A DNA stretch of 64,000 bases from Balamuthia mandrillaris (lineage: Eukaryota; Discosea; Longamoebia; Balamuthiidae): NCBI GenBank assembly GCA_031835245.1, contig JAVKOQ010000048.1, forward strand, positions 1 to 64,000, written 5' to 3'. Shown piece after piece: positions 11,135 through 22,925 of the stretch; position 1 is the stretch's first letter; every line of letters begins with the position of its first letter. The notes under the pieces are model-generated. The model saw only the letters and a list, made by a program, of their open reading frames with translations. It had not been told where the DNA came from and ran no database searches. The position numbers and the translations under genes are program-made.

Positions 11135-13707
11135 ATGAGCGCCGGGAGAGCCATGTCGGAGGAGGAGGCCTTGCTGCAGGAGGAAGCGGCCCTGTTGGAG
11201 GAGGAAAGAAGGCTGCAGGAGGAGCTAGCCAGCGGGGAGGCAGAGCTGGACGAAGCGGAGCTGGAATGGCAAAGGCAGCAGCAACAACGCTTCGGCCAAC
11301 AACAGTACGACGGCGGGGATGACGCCGAGGAAGAGCTGGACGAAGCGGAACTCGCCTTCCTGGCGCAGCAGAAGAAGTTGGAGGCTGAGAACACACTGCA
11401 GGGCTTCATCGAAAATCTAGAAAAAATTTGGGAGATTGACTTCAGTCAGCTCAAGTTTCTCGAACAGATCGCTGTTGGTACGTTTCTTTATCTTCCCTTT
11501 TCTCTCTCTCTCTCTCTCTCTCTTTCTGACATAACGGAAATGAACAGGTGCCTTTGGGACCATTCGAAGAGGCCAGTATTTGGGTTTGGAGGTAGCCATC
11601 AAAACGGTGTTTCCGGAGGACGATGACGATCTCGCTCTCATGTACTTGGACAGAGAGATAAACGTGCTTAAAGCCATCCGGCACCCTAACGTTGTACAGT
11701 TTATTGGCGTAAGTTTTTCTTTGTTTTTTTTTTGGTCTTTTCATTTCTCTCTGCAAGGTCGCTCATTTCTTTCTCTCCTTTCCATACGTTATGGCTCTAT
11801 CTTATGATAGATTTCTGACGATAGTTCTAACAATCTTATTCACATTGTAACTGAAGTAAGTTCGTCTCTCTCTCTCTCTCTCTCTCCCTTCATTTCGCAC
11901 TTCTCTTTTTCTTGTTTCTCTCTCTTGCTATCTTCTCTAATCTACTCATTTTTACAACCTAAAAAGTACATGAAAAATGGAGATTTAAGAAAGAAACTAA
12001 AGGATCCAGAAGTAAAGCTAAGTTGGAAACAAAAAACCCAAATTGCATACGAGCTGGCCACGGCTTTGGCCTATCTTCATTCCAAGAACATCATCCATCG
12101 CGATTTGAAGAGCAAAAACATTCTGGTTTGTATTTTTCCTCTGCCACTTTCATGACCACAGAATAGTGAAGATGATGACATCTCTCGCTATCGCAATAAG
12201 GTGGACAAAGACTTAAAGGTCAAGCTCTGCGATTTTGGTTTTGCTAGGACAGCCGAATACGCTCGCCGTCCCATGACCCTTTGTGGTTTGTTTCAACTTT
12301 CTGTTTGTTGGTTTCATTGACCTATTTATTACTTATCCTAACCTCAATCTCATCACTATTTGTTTTTTCTTTTTTTTTTTTAAAAAAAAAGGAACGGAAG
12401 ACTGGATGGCGCCAGAGATCATAATGGGAGAGGCTTACAGTTTGAAAGCCGATGTATTTTCATACGGAATAGTTTTGATTGAAATCATCACTCGCAAGAA
12501 GATATCGAAAGAGTTGCAACGAGGACCAGAAGAAGCGTTTAGCCTCAACGAAGAAAAATTTTTGAGCCTCTGCCCTCCCGACTGTCCATCAGATCTGAGC
12601 CAGGCTGTATTGGAGTGTTGCATGCCAGATCCGGACAAGCGACCAACGTTTGAGGCGTTGGTCGAACATTTTGAGATTGTGTTGCAGGAACTGGATGAGC
12701 AGGAGAAGAAGGAGAGGGAAGAAAAAGAGGCTATGAAGAAGGAGAGAACCAGCGCGTTGGAGAAGTTCAGACAGCAAGCTGCATTGTTGCGACAGGGCGT
12801 CATTGAGAAGGTACCACGTTGAATTGTTCTTTTTTTGGTTTCATTTCAGCTCTTAACGCATTCTCTCATTTCTGTTTTGGTTTGCAGGGCACTATTCGGG
12901 CAAGACAAGGTTTGGCTCAACAAGCCCACGAACGCAACAAAAATCCAATCGTCATCACGGCACCTGCCGTCCTCAAAGAGAAAAAATCCAGGCTTGTCCG
13001 AACCACCGCCAACAATCGTGTCAGCACCATTCACAACCTCATCGGACAACAAATATCCAACACCCTCCCTCTTAATGGCCCTGCTCCTACCACAGTGTCT
13101 TTACCTGCCAGCCGAAGCAGACGAGCTCGCACTGGACCTGCTCCTGTCATGGGTATTTTCCCTCTTCTGCTTCCTGCTTCTCTGTAACTTGCTCACCAAA
13201 GCTTCGCCGTTGCGTTCGCTTCATCAATGTTATGTAGTACCAATACCTGGTCAACAAGCAGATCAAAGCCAAGTCCGAGCATTCCCGCCGGTTGGTGTCT
13301 TCAAGATGCCGGCTACTTCCTACAAACCAGCTGTGGCAGCACCTCCCCCTGTTGGCGTGTTCAAGATGCCAGCCACCACCTACCAACCGGCCTTGATGCC
13401 AACGGGCGACAAAAGCCGAGGCAAGAGCCGAATCGTGCGGCCTGCTCTTGTTCCAGGTGCTCCTGGTGGCACTACCAAACCTGTCTACCCGGCTGCCTCT
13501 GCTCGCAATCCTTCTCCTCTTCCTTCCGGTGCCACTCCCACCTTTCTTGCTGCAAGTGCGGCAGCGCCCACTCCCAGTGGTGGTGAGGCGTTGCCTCGAC
13601 CCTATGCGGCGAGTGCCAAGGCGCCTTCTCCGAACAGCAGCAAAAAGAACTTCAACTCGCCGAGAGCACATATCCCCCTACCGACCCCTCCTGTTCGTAA
13701 AGACTGA
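11135..13707 (+). CDS. TKL-type protein kinase with repeat-bearing Pro-rich tail
   Basis: Eight exons (11135-11477, 11548-11708, 11811-11855, 11967-12125, 12162-12285, 12392-12810, 12888-13152, 13238-13707) give about 661 residues. The first ATG in frame is 11135; 11153 is the alternative. An acidic Glu/Gln coiled-coil leader is followed by a complete kinase domain (about 112-385): GAFGT loop, VAIK lysine, HRDLKSKNIL, DFGFAR, and GTEDWMAPE. The HRDLKSKN and W.APE motifs place it among tyrosine-kinase-like (TKL) Ser/Thr kinases, abundant in amoebae. A Glu/Lys helix follows, then a Pro/Ala-rich tail holding a tandem repeat of VGVFKMPAT (about 13292 and 13355). One intron, 12126-12161, is only 36 nt. 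Target is unknown; the tail could be a docking region. Confidence 0.93.
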
Positions 13708-13784
13708 CTTGTTAATTTTTTTTTTCCGATTCTCTTTTCCTTCCTCGTTTCTTTGGGGTTTTCTTGTTATAATAATAATAATAA

Positions 13785-14555
13785 TCACAACATCAAAGAT
13801 GCACCTTCTTTCTCTTCCTCTTTTGCAGTTTGTACATAGGCAGCTGTTAGCGACATAGCTTGCTTTTCTGCTTCTTCGTTTTCTTTTATCTCGGGACCAA
13901 TGGAACCTTGTTTGGTGGAGGTGGTTGCTATTTTACCTCTTCCTCGCCCTCTGCCTCGCCCAGTTCCTCGACCTCTATTCTTACTTCCTCCTCTGGTTGT
14001 AGCCGGCACCTGGTTGTTCCTTCCTCGCCCTGCTTTTCCTTTTCCTCTTCCGCCAAAGCTAAGAGAGTCAGGTATTCTACAATTTATCTTTCGCCTGCTA
14101 TGTGACTGATCATCGCAGCAACTTTCTTCCATGGCAGCTTCGTTCGTTGGAGCCTCCGTTGGTGTCACCTTTGATTCTGTTTCGGGTCTGGTTTTTCTGG
14201 TCGGCTGTACATCCATCTTGGCCAACAACTCAGAAGCTTCATCCATCATTTGCCCAGTTCTTCATGTTTTCAAAGGAGAAAAGAGATGAGGTTAATCGAA
14301 AACAATAAAATAAGCAGGGAACGTGCGTACTGTTTGTTCCTTTGTTTCCGTTTAATGATTGCTTGTCTTCTTCGTTCCTTGTCTGCCTTTGTTTCTTTGC
14401 CTCTCCGCTGTCTTCTCCGATGGAAGCGGCGAGAACGCGAGGGTGGTGGATGAAAGTAAAAAGTGGAGGGGTAGTGATGCAGATCTACCAGATGTCGCTT
14501 CCGATCGCTGTCCCGCCAAAAGCTGTGTCCACATCCCTCCACTAAGCATTCATAC

Positions 14556-14598
<43 letters not shown>

Positions 14599-14932
14599 GA
14601 AGCAGGGAGCGCACGATGAGAACGAGGTAGACAAGACGAGAAACGGGGGGGAGAACCATCTTTTTGCTGCGTGCGAGAAGAACAAACATAGAATCATGTG
14701 ACTCTAAAACATGTAGCTCAAGTAGACGAGCCATCGGAAAGACCCGGCTACACACAGTGCACGTGTGTTTGTGCACGCTATTATAGTGCGCCTCAAAAGC
14801 AGCCACCCCTCGAAGTTTTTGTTTGCAGCCTGGCATGGGACACTTTATTGGTCGTTCGCTGGTTGTACAAGAATATGAGAAGAGAACGAAAGCACAGAGC
14901 AGAGTGGAGAGAATTGAGTGAAGATAAGGCGA

Positions 14933-14972
<40 letters not shown>

Positions 14973-15254
14973 AAAGAACCCTTCGTTCTCTGCAGCGTCA
15001 TCGCTGGGAAGGTCCAAAGCGCACTGTTTTGCTACGAGCTCTCTTGCGAGGTCCCCTTCTTCCCAAAAAGGGTGTCCCAGAGGGTACCTCCGTTTCACTC
15101 TCAGCCCAGTGGTCCCTTCCGTCGCTGCCACTGTCACCACCCGCACCACTCCTTCGCTTTCACCGGTGGCCTGTTTCTTCTTTGCCGTCGCCGAACCACC
15201 ACCACCACCACGAAGGTCCCCTAACAAAAAGGGTGGTCCCTGCTGCTCCTCCAT
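13785..15254 (-). CDS. ZNF511: C2H2 zinc-finger protein, ZNF511-like
   Basis: Four exons (15254-14980, 14858-14657, 14554-14331, 14259-13785) give 391 residues. The order of motifs matches ZNF511: HPFWEEGDLARELV, then CPMPGCKQK...HYNSVHKH, CTVCSRVFPMARLLELH, ESHDSMF, and YECLVEGCGHSFWRDSDRKR...HHYP with a basic stretch. The last two fingers are split by introns at KKM|YECLV, the junction being in phase. ZNF511 is a conserved nuclear protein of poorly known, probably regulatory, function. The C-terminal exon is specific to this lineage: Thr/Glu-rich and then Gly/Arg-rich (GRGRGRG), likely RNA-binding or disordered. Convergent with the kinase (gap about 77 bp) and divergent from the next gene (about 200 bp). 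Confidence 0.9.
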
Positions 15255-15455
15255 GTTCTCTCCTCTCCTTGCTCCTGGCAGTGGCTTCCCTTGTCAAGAC
15301 AAGAGAGAGGACGTGAGAGCATTATTTTTGCAGACAGTCAACCAAGGAGAAGCTTTTGGGCTCAATTACTTGACGATTGCAGCACGAGAGGAGGATTTTA
15401 CCTGAGAATTATTCTCTTGTTGCGAAGAGAGAGAGAGGGAGAGAGACTAACGAGA

Positions 15456-16070
15456 ATGGAAGCACCGTCGAGAATAACGCGAGACTACGCAGCTCCATCC
15501 AGCCACGAGCATTACCAGCCTGACCTACAACAGACCTACCACGACCCCGAGGTAGTCCAAGCGGTAGTAGGCATCGTCTTGGAGGAGCTCGAACCGCGTC
15601 TCCTCTCCGTTGGAAGCAGCAGCTCGGACAAGCCGGAGCGCGAGACAGAGTCCACAGCCATCGCCCTCAGCCTGCTCTCCCAGTTCGTGACGGACTGGCT
15701 GAGCGACATCCCCTCCTGGAGCTTCCCTGAACCCGACGAACTCAGCGAGCTGATCGCCAACTACCTGGAAAGGGTGGCCAAAGCGGCGGATGGACCCGCC
15801 AAAGCCAAGGTCCTGCAAGAGGAGCTGCTCAAACGTCGCGTGGTGCGGCTCTCCACGCGCAGCTACGAGGTGGAACAGCTCCTCTCCAACAGTGCCGTCG
15901 GAGAGGAGGAGGGCCACCTGTTGAGCAAGCAGTGCGGGGACTATGCCGCCCAGCTGCACCAAGAGATCTTGGAATTGGGAGAACCCTACAGAAAGGAGCT
16001 TTTGGCGGAGCTGAAGCAGGTCACCACTCTGCATGTTTTGGTGTATGGTCTCTCCAACTTTAGTCTTTAA
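15456..16070 (+). CDS. Hypothetical helical protein, single exon
   Basis: Not recognised. One intronless frame of 204 residues starts at MEAPSRITRDY. An upstream in-frame stretch lacks a better start. The body is predicted to be all-helical and acidic, with Leu/Glu-rich segments (VVGIVLEELEPRLL, LSLLSQFVTDWL, ANYLERVAKAA, LLKRRVVRLSTR). Codon use is more GC-rich than its flanks, as in other real exons here. Its 5' end faces ZNF511 across about 200 bp, so the two probably share a promoter. No signal peptide or membrane segment. Confidence 0.7.
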   Translation: MEAPSRITRDYAAPSSHEHYQPDLQQTYHDPEVVQAVVGIVLEELEPRLLSVGSSSSDKPERETESTAIALSLLSQFVTDWLSDIPSWSFPEPDELSELIANYLERVAKAADGPAKAKVLQEELLKRRVVRLSTRSYEVEQLLSNSAVGEEEGHLLSKQCGDYAAQLHQEILELGEPYRKELLAELKQVTTLHVLVYGLSNFSL

Positions 16071-16184
16071 AAACGGGGAAGCAAAAGGGTGTCTTAGTCC
16101 TTTTCTATCCTTTCTGTTTATGTTGTGCTTCATTGTAACTTGTGTGTTTGTTGATAAAATGAATGTTTGTGATATATTTTTTTT

Positions 16185-16374
16185 TTACTTATCTTTGCTT
16201 TTGAGAGGAGGAATGCTCAGGCAGTTGATCCCAAGATACTTGCACATGTCTGCTATCACGGACAAGCTGTAGTGAGTGCAGCACAACACGCTCACCGCCA
16301 CGAACACCCACATCGCTGCCTCCTCTGTTACTAAACCTCCACTGCATTCCAGAGTAAACAATGAGAAAGTGGAG

Positions 16375-16417
<43 letters not shown>

Positions 16418-17072
16418 AGAGTAGGATACGCACGAAGGTGAAAAAGCAGCATAGAGGGCATGGGCGGTTACTATGACCAGAGGCAGCAGAGGTCGTTGAA
16501 GTACATGAAATGGCATCTTGCACAAATGACCCAATATCAGCCGGTTCTGTTCGATTAAGCAAATATAAACGTCGGGAAATGAGAGATAGAGAGGGAGGGA
16601 GGGAGGGAGTGAGGGAGGGAAAGAAAAACGTACTGTCATTTCAGCAAAGCCCATGGACACGCCAACCTGCAAGATATGAGGGTACTTCTCCCAAAGAGGC
16701 CAAGACACATACCACCACGTCGTAACAAGCACTACATACACCACAAACGGCAACAGTTGAAGCATAGCCGGTAACACTGCCTGCTTTTGGGCTCTGCGGT
16801 GCTCCACTACAGACTTGATACTAATGGAGAAAACGTCAGCAATGAAGACGAAGAAAAGAAGAAGCAAAGAAAGCAGAAGTAGAGAAAAAGAACGAGGAAT
16901 GCACTTGAAAATTAAAGTAACAGCAAGCGGAAGAAACAATGCCCAGCTGGTAAGGTCTCGCATCTCTGTGTCAGGCCATGTAGCTACCAGCGCGGAATGC
17001 CTAAGAGATAATACGTCTTTGTAACTACTTGTCCAAAAGCTGGGTCCTGTATCACTCTCGTTAATATTTTCT

Positions 17073-17105
<33 letters not shown>

Positions 17106-18159
17106 GACCGTACCAACAAAAGCAGTCCAGAAATAAGCAAGCATCATTAGCTTTAAGCCTTCTGTAGGTCCGTTAATTACTCCCAAGTATAACGTTCCGG
17201 TATGATACCTGGTAAACAACACATTCAGTTTAGCACTGTAGCTTAAATTCTAGAAGAGGAACCGAAACGTGGTAGAAACATACTGCTCCCAAGTGGAGAA
17301 CCAAAAGGTAGCACTGGAGGATAACAGAGTGAGCATGGACATGTAGCCTGGTCCGAATTGAAGTATACAAGCCGCAACGGCAGCATGGAGCTTTTAAGTC
17401 ACGTTCAAAGATCGACGAACGATAAAGTTAATAACATTACAAACAGCGAAACAACAGGGCGAATGAATCATGAAAGAAACAAGAAAGACCAAAAGAATGC
17501 AATGAAAAGAGAAATAGCGTACCGGAACAGAAAGACAGTCACAACCGTGATCAAAGAGTTCGCCAAGCGGAGAAGAGCTTCCGGTTCGTCGTGCTTGCCT
17601 CCCATCCAAGTTATCCAAAAGAGAGTACCATTCTTCGAAATGCGGTCACCAACGTGAGTAACACACAAACACACTAAACACAATACACTGACACAAACAT
17701 AAACAAACAACGTGATAAATAATACCGACACAAAGGCCAGCGAGAACGTAGAGCCAGAGGGGAGCAGGCCCTTCAAAGGCTGGCACGTAGTAGAAGCACA
17801 ACACCCAACTCAAAAACAGACCAAATAACCTGCACAGTTGCGATTGGTAAAACCACTCGATGGTTTCACCACCAAGCAAAAAAAAAAAGTGCGATTCAAC
17901 AAAACAAAAAGAGGAGGCGGACCCAATGAGCGTGATCAAGTTTGGAGCTATGCGAATGGGAACAAAACGGATGCAGTAGTTCCAATAGGGTTGCAGGACA
18001 TACTTGCTGAAAGGGCTGTTGCCAAAGGCAAAGAGGAGGAAAAATAAGAATAGAAACAGCTTTGATGGGCTAGGGAAAAAGAATTTACCTTGCATCGAGT
18101 ACGCTGTACTTGTAGTATTTCAAGTTCTCCAAGTCCTTCTGCTCCAAATAGTACCCCAT
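16185..18159 (-). CDS. Choline/ethanolamine phosphotransferase (CDP-alcohol phosphotransferase)
   Basis: Ten exons (18159-18089, 18015-17923, 17829-17726, 17632-17529, 17390-17284, 17208-17114, 17016-16905, 16820-16634, 16546-16434, 16341-16185) close in frame to about 380 residues, the usual length of CHPT1/CEPT1/EPT1. The enzyme makes phosphatidylcholine or phosphatidylethanolamine from diacylglycerol and a CDP-alcohol in ER membranes. The start [19 protein letters not shown] and then [13 protein letters not shown] and APNLITLIG are family blocks. The catalytic signature DG..AR........G...D...D is intact: DGRQARR, PLG, LFD, CD. About eight to ten hydrophobic segments follow. The fourth exon could end 6 nt later (17523), adding two residues. 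Which head group is used cannot be told. Convergent with the preceding gene. Confidence 0.93.
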
Positions 18160-18325
18160 TCCTTTGCAACTCCTCACCTTGGGGTCCAGCAGCCAACAAG
18201 CGCAACACTACTTTTTTCTTGCGAAAGAATGTTGAGCACGCAAGGCATTCCAAACTTGTGTTTCGCCTGTTAGTACGGTGATATTTTTCTTGCAATGGCA
18301 GACATTTCTGTCATTTTCATGTGAG

Positions 18326-18407
18326 GACATCGTGACCGAGTGGTTAAGGTGATTGACTAGAAATCAATTGGGCTCCGCCCGCGCAGGTTCGAATCCTGCC
18401 GATGTCG
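18326..18407 (+). tRNA. tRNA-Ser (anticodon AGA)
   Basis: An 82-nt type II tRNA. The 7-bp acceptor stem GACATCG/CGATGTC closes 18326-18332 with 18400-18406, followed by a G discriminator as in serine tRNAs. The anticodon arm ATTGA-CTAGAAA-TCAAT gives AGA (decodes TCT). There is a long variable arm (GGGCTCCGCCC) and a T arm GCAGGTTCGAATCCTGC containing the B box. No intron; a T-rich Pol III terminator follows at about 18410-18420. Confidence 0.97.
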
Positions 18408-18693
18408 ATATATTTTTGTTTTTGCTTAAAATGGAAATGTTTAATCATTGGTTTAATTCATTTTTAAATTCGTGTAATGCTGCCTTCAATTCACAATTTT
18501 TTGTTTGTTGTTGTGTGCCGAGAAAGAAAGGAGAGTAAAAGGTGGTGTGTGCCTTTGTCTCTTGTTTTGCTGGCAAACCCTGCCTTTTATTTTTCCGGCA
18601 CAACACCAACAACACTTGGTGAAAGAACAAAAGACCTGGTTTTTTCCGTCTCGTCTGCTCTTAAACTATCAGCAGAGCCTTTAGCATTAAAAA
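18408..18693 (+). promoter_or_regulatory. Gap between tRNA and RasGEF gene
   Basis: AT-rich sequence with the tRNA terminator at its left end and the RasGEF promoter presumably at its right end. Short open frames show no family features. Confidence 0.35.
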
Positions 18694-19043
18694 ATGAGTG
18701 AATCGGAGAATAACGCCACTGCGGAGGCCAACAACAACAGTAGCGCCGAGAAATCGGCAGCAATAGCAGCGGAGAAGAGCGGCTTCCCTGCTGCCTCTAA
18801 AACCGACTCAAAGAAACGATCCAAAGAAGAAGCGTTCGAGTTTTTGGCAAAGCAGATCATGATCAACAAAAATCAAGGTTTGGCCTATACTCTCTTTTTG
18901 CTTGCCTTAAAAAACAATACCCTCTAAAATCAAGTATGTTTCCCTTGCATGCAGATAACATGAATGCGTTCCTGTTATGTTTTACAAATTACGCGACAAG
19001 TAATATTGACTTGTGCGATATTTGGTTGGCTGAGTACGTAACT

Positions 19044-19095
<52 letters not shown>

Positions 19096-22000
19096 CTTCT
19101 TTTTTCTCCTTTGTTTGAAGCAAATATGATTACAATCATTATTAGCTCTATCTGACTTCATTCATGATAGAAATACTGTAAAGAATGAATTATGTTTCTG
19201 TTCTCTCTCTCTCTCTCTCTCTCTTGCACGCGTTGTTGTCCTGAACGTCTTCGCTCTTCTGCTCCACTCTTCTTCGCCTTTCTTCTTCCTCTCCTTTCCT
19301 CTCTCCTTCCTTTCCTTTCCAATTTTCTCTCTTCTTTTAACTGGCTGGTGTAAACAGGTATAAAAAGATATGCCAAAAATGTGAACAAATAGAGAAAAAA
19401 GCCAAAGAGTCTGGCAAACCGTCCAAGGACAGGACTTCCTCCACCTCCATTGAGCTCATCTTCCGCGAACGGTTCGTATCTCCATAATTTTTTTAACTCT
19501 AAACACTACCTGAACCTAAACAAACAACACAGAATGTTGGAGTTTTTGAGGTTATGGGTAACGCACCACCCAACGGACCTCAACCCCAAGCAGCACGGCC
19601 TCCTTCAAAAGGGCATCAAGAAGGGGAGCGGTGCGGCCGTCGAGGACGAGTTCAAAGTGCTCTTCCAGATGGCTAAAAGCAAGAACACGCTCTACTCCTC
19701 ACACAGCGAGTCCGAAGGCCTCTCCCTCTCCAAGTTGATGGTGAGAGCTTCCAACTTGAACATGTCGGCTCCGAACTTGGGTTTGTTTTCCAGAAAGAGC
19801 AGCAAGGGAGGAAGTCTGGGAGGAGGAATCGGAGGAAGCGCAGTAGGAAGCAAAGTTAGCGCAAAGAAGGAGGCAAAGATGCAAGCCAATGCAGCCAAGA
19901 AGAAAGGAGAAAAGGACTTTCTTTCGTTCTCGGAGGAGATGATAGCGGTCGAGTTGACCATGTTCGAGTTTGAGATTTTCAACCTGATAAAGATGAGAGA
20001 GTTTGTGAACTCTGGATGGCAGAAAAGCGGAGCGGAGAAGGAACGGCTAGCCCCCAACATCTCCAAGATGATCACTCGCTTCAACGAGGTCGGCTTTTGG
20101 GTGTCGAGCCAGATACTTACCAAAAGAAAGATCAACGAGCAGGTCAACCTGGTGAAGAAGTTTGTGAAGATTGGGCTGCATTGCAGGCAGTTGGGGAATT
20201 TTAATACCATTATGCAGATACTTTCTGGTCTGACTCATAGCGCTGTTGCTCGGTTAAAGGTTTGTTTCTCTCTTGTTCTTGTTCTTGTTCTTGTTCTTGT
20301 TCTTGTTCTTGTTCTTGTTCTTGTTCTTGTTCTTGTTCTTGTTCTTGTTCTTGTTCTTTTTCTTGTTCTTTTTCTTGTTCTTTTTCTTTTTTTCTTCTTC
20401 TTCTTCTCTTCTTCATGTGTTCTTGCTCTTTTCTTCGTTTTAAGTTCCAACTGTACTTATTTTAAATCAAAAAGACAATGTGGCGAAGTATTCCAAAGAG
20501 TACAGTTCGGGAGCTCGAAGAGTTAAAGAAACTGATGAATCCAGAACAAAACTTCCGATCGTACCGATTAGAGTTACAAGCGAGAGAAGAGAGCGAGGAG
20601 CCGACGTTACCTTATCTCGGTTTATTGCTTCGACATTTGATCTACTTGGAGGAGAACGATCGTTACCTCAAAGATGGCGCCATTAACTTTGGCCTCATGA
20701 AAGCCATTTGGGAACAGGTAAAGAAAGTACGAATACTTCAAAGCCGTCCCTATTTGCTTCCAAGGTATCCTTTGTTGCAGCCTTTTGTTCTTTGTTCATT
20801 TTTTCTTATCTTATTTTCTTAACTTTTTCTAGAAATGCGATCGTTCAAAACTATGTTACGTCGTTGAAGTATCTAGAGGATGAAGACTTGATGTATGCGC
20901 TTTCCATTGCCTGCGAACCGAGCACACGTACTGGCGTCCGTACCGAGTACAATTCCCGTGCTCCAAACGTTTCGCAACGACCGACCTCTCTTTCTCCGAC
21001 AACAACGATACCATCATCAGCCACTATGAGACCGGGAGAGACGAAAGAAACGGATTCAGCGGACGGTAAAAAGAAACAACGCCCTAAAAGCGGTTTGCCT
21101 GCTGGTTTTAATGCCATTGGTTTGTGCTTCTCCCGTTTTCTTATTCATTTTAAACTTCTCATCATGGCCTCACAATGAATTCTTGTAACATTCTCGATCG
21201 CAACAAACAGAGAGCGACAGCAGCGACAGTGAACGTCACACGCTTAGCGAACATATTCCTCGCAAAAGCTCAGCTGCGCTCTCTCCTACCTCCTCCTCCG
21301 TCGCTTTAGACTTGGCTCTTGCTGCCGACTGTTCTCCTAGTCGACTTTATTCCAGCGAAGGGATGCCTTCTCTTCCTCCAAGAAGAAAGCCTCCTCCCAT
21401 TCCAACAAACCGAAACAACAATGGAAAACGTGCTCCTTCTCCTTCTTCGCCGAAAGAAGAAAAAGAACAAGAAGTAGATGACGATGACGATAAAACAGCT
21501 TCTGGTCTTCTCTCGGAAGACGATGACTTCTCTTCCAGAACTGCTTCTCCTTCTTCTTCTTTCAGCCTGCTCCCAGGACAGCGAGATGCAGAGTTTGACG
21601 AGGAAAGTGAGAGTTCAGCACCATCCTCACCCTGGGTGCTTCGTAACTTCTCAGCAGCGTCCAGTAATGCAGCTGACATGAGTGACGATGACGAGACCAA
21701 ACGAACTATTCATCAGAGCATCGAGATGTTCAACTCTGAATGGCACAGCGAAGAAAGCACGACCGGGAAAGAGAATGGAAGCGGTACTGGAGAGGAATGG
21801 GAGGAAGAGGAAGAGGTGGAAGAAGAAGAGAAGAAGCAAAGAGTGATGATGATGAAGAGTCCATTAGGATTGATGGGCAACATCAACAGAAAGCTTAAAT
21901 ACAACAGACAAAAGGGGAAAGAGAGAGAAAGGGAGAAAGAGCCAGAAAAAGACGGAAAAGACAAGGCAGCGGAAGCAGAAGAAGATGCAGAAGCAGCAGC

Positions 22001-22205
22001 AGAAGAAGCGGACGAAGAGAAGTACTTTGGAAGACAGCTTCAACGGACTCAGACAGAACTGTTCTTTGGAAGGTTGGCTGCTGGCAGCGCCAAAATGATG
22101 GAAGGGTCGACCGTCGAGGAGCAGAGGAAAGAGGATGAAGCTGCCGCAGCAACGACCGATAGCAACGACAAAGATGAGAAAGAAGGAACGACAACGAATG
22201 AATGA
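18694..22205 (+). CDS. Ras guanine-nucleotide exchange factor (RasGEF_N + CDC25 domain)
   Basis: Seven exons (18694-18877, 18955-19033, 19358-19471, 19533-20259, 20475-20764, 20833-21119, 21211-22205) give about 891 residues. RasGEFs load GTP on Ras-family GTPases. A Ser/Ala/Asn-rich leader precedes a RasGEF_N region (about 45-140: SKEEAFEFLAKQIM, NMNAFLLCFTNY, MLEFLRLWV). After a Ser/Gly/Lys-rich insert comes the catalytic domain (about 250-480): EEMIAVELTMFEFEIF, NEVGFWVSSQIL, VKIGLHCRQLGNFNTIMQIL, SGLTHSAVARLK, ELEELKKLMNPEQNFRSYR, LPYLGLLLRHLIYLE, INFGLMKAIWEQ. The C-terminal 300 residues are acidic and Ser-rich with a PPRRKPPPIP SH3-type ligand. The fourth intron contains a long TTGTTC hexamer repeat. 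The substrate GTPase is not known. Confidence 0.95.
20271..20385 (+). repeat. (TTGTTC)n hexanucleotide repeat in RasGEF intron
   Basis: About 15 near-perfect TTGTTC units followed by degenerate TTTTTC variants fill most of the intron 20260-20474, directly before the acceptor. It keeps the sense strand pyrimidine-rich. Confidence 0.92.
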
Positions 22206-22925
22206 ATGCAAAAAAATGGCAAGCTTTGCATGTCTCCTTTGGTTTAATATTTCTCATCAATGTATAATAAACAAAAAAAAAACCTCTAAACAAAAAAGCA
22301 AACACAAAAAACTAACAGAAAGAAAATAAACCATAGTGCTATTATGATATAGCAAGGACGTGTCCTTCAACCAAGCGCACAATCTTCTTTCATTTAGCAC
22401 ACCCTTTTTCTGCGCAAAAAAAAACAACGCGACGGGAAAAAGCGTAGCAGAGTTTTTTTGTAGTATTAACGTGTATTGTTTTTTTGGGGGGGAGGGAGAG
22501 AGAGAAGAAAGAGAAGGGAATCGGTTTTCGCCGCGGCGATTCGATTTTGTTGGCGATTGCGTAGCGGTGGTTGTTGTAGTAGCGAGCTCAGGAAACTTTG
22601 GTAGGAGCAGGTGGAAGCAGGAACAAGAAGTACAAGAAGATCAACCATCTTTTTTTGTTTTTTCCAGCAGATTTTTTTTTTCTGGCAATCAAAGACGACG
22701 TGGTAGTAGAGGAAGAAGAGAGAAGGTTGTTGCTTTACGTTAAAGATATTTTTTTTTGTATTGTTTTCCTTCTCTTTTTCTTTAAGCTCTAACAAAAGCG
22801 TTTTTGCTTTTCTTAAAAAAAAAAACAGGAATCAAACTGTACTCTGGATTTCCATTCGATTTCTTTTGCGTTTTCATCATTTTTTTTTTAAAAAAAAGAT
22901 TGATTGAAATCGAAAAGAATCGAAG
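22206..22925. promoter_or_regulatory. Intergenic region upstream of the NLR-like gene
   Basis: About 720 bp, the longest gap in the window. The left end has TAATAAAC-type poly(A)-like signals of RasGEF (about 22265); the middle is G-rich (GGGGGGGAGGGAGAGAGAG, about 22484); the right end is T/A homopolymers before the ATG at 22926. A 127-codon frame at 22360-22743 is low-complexity and lacks coding character. Confidence 0.4.

Noticed and set aside
16331-17140. Single 269-codon minus frame
   Set aside because: Reads through three introns of the phosphotransferase; the spliced model restores family motifs on both sides of each.
20210-20465. Frames rich in EQEQ/RTRT/CSCS dipeptides
   Set aside because: Translation of the TTGTTC hexamer array inside an intron.
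22360-22743. 127-codon plus frame
   Set aside because: Low-complexity, no start context, no motif; probably promoter DNA.
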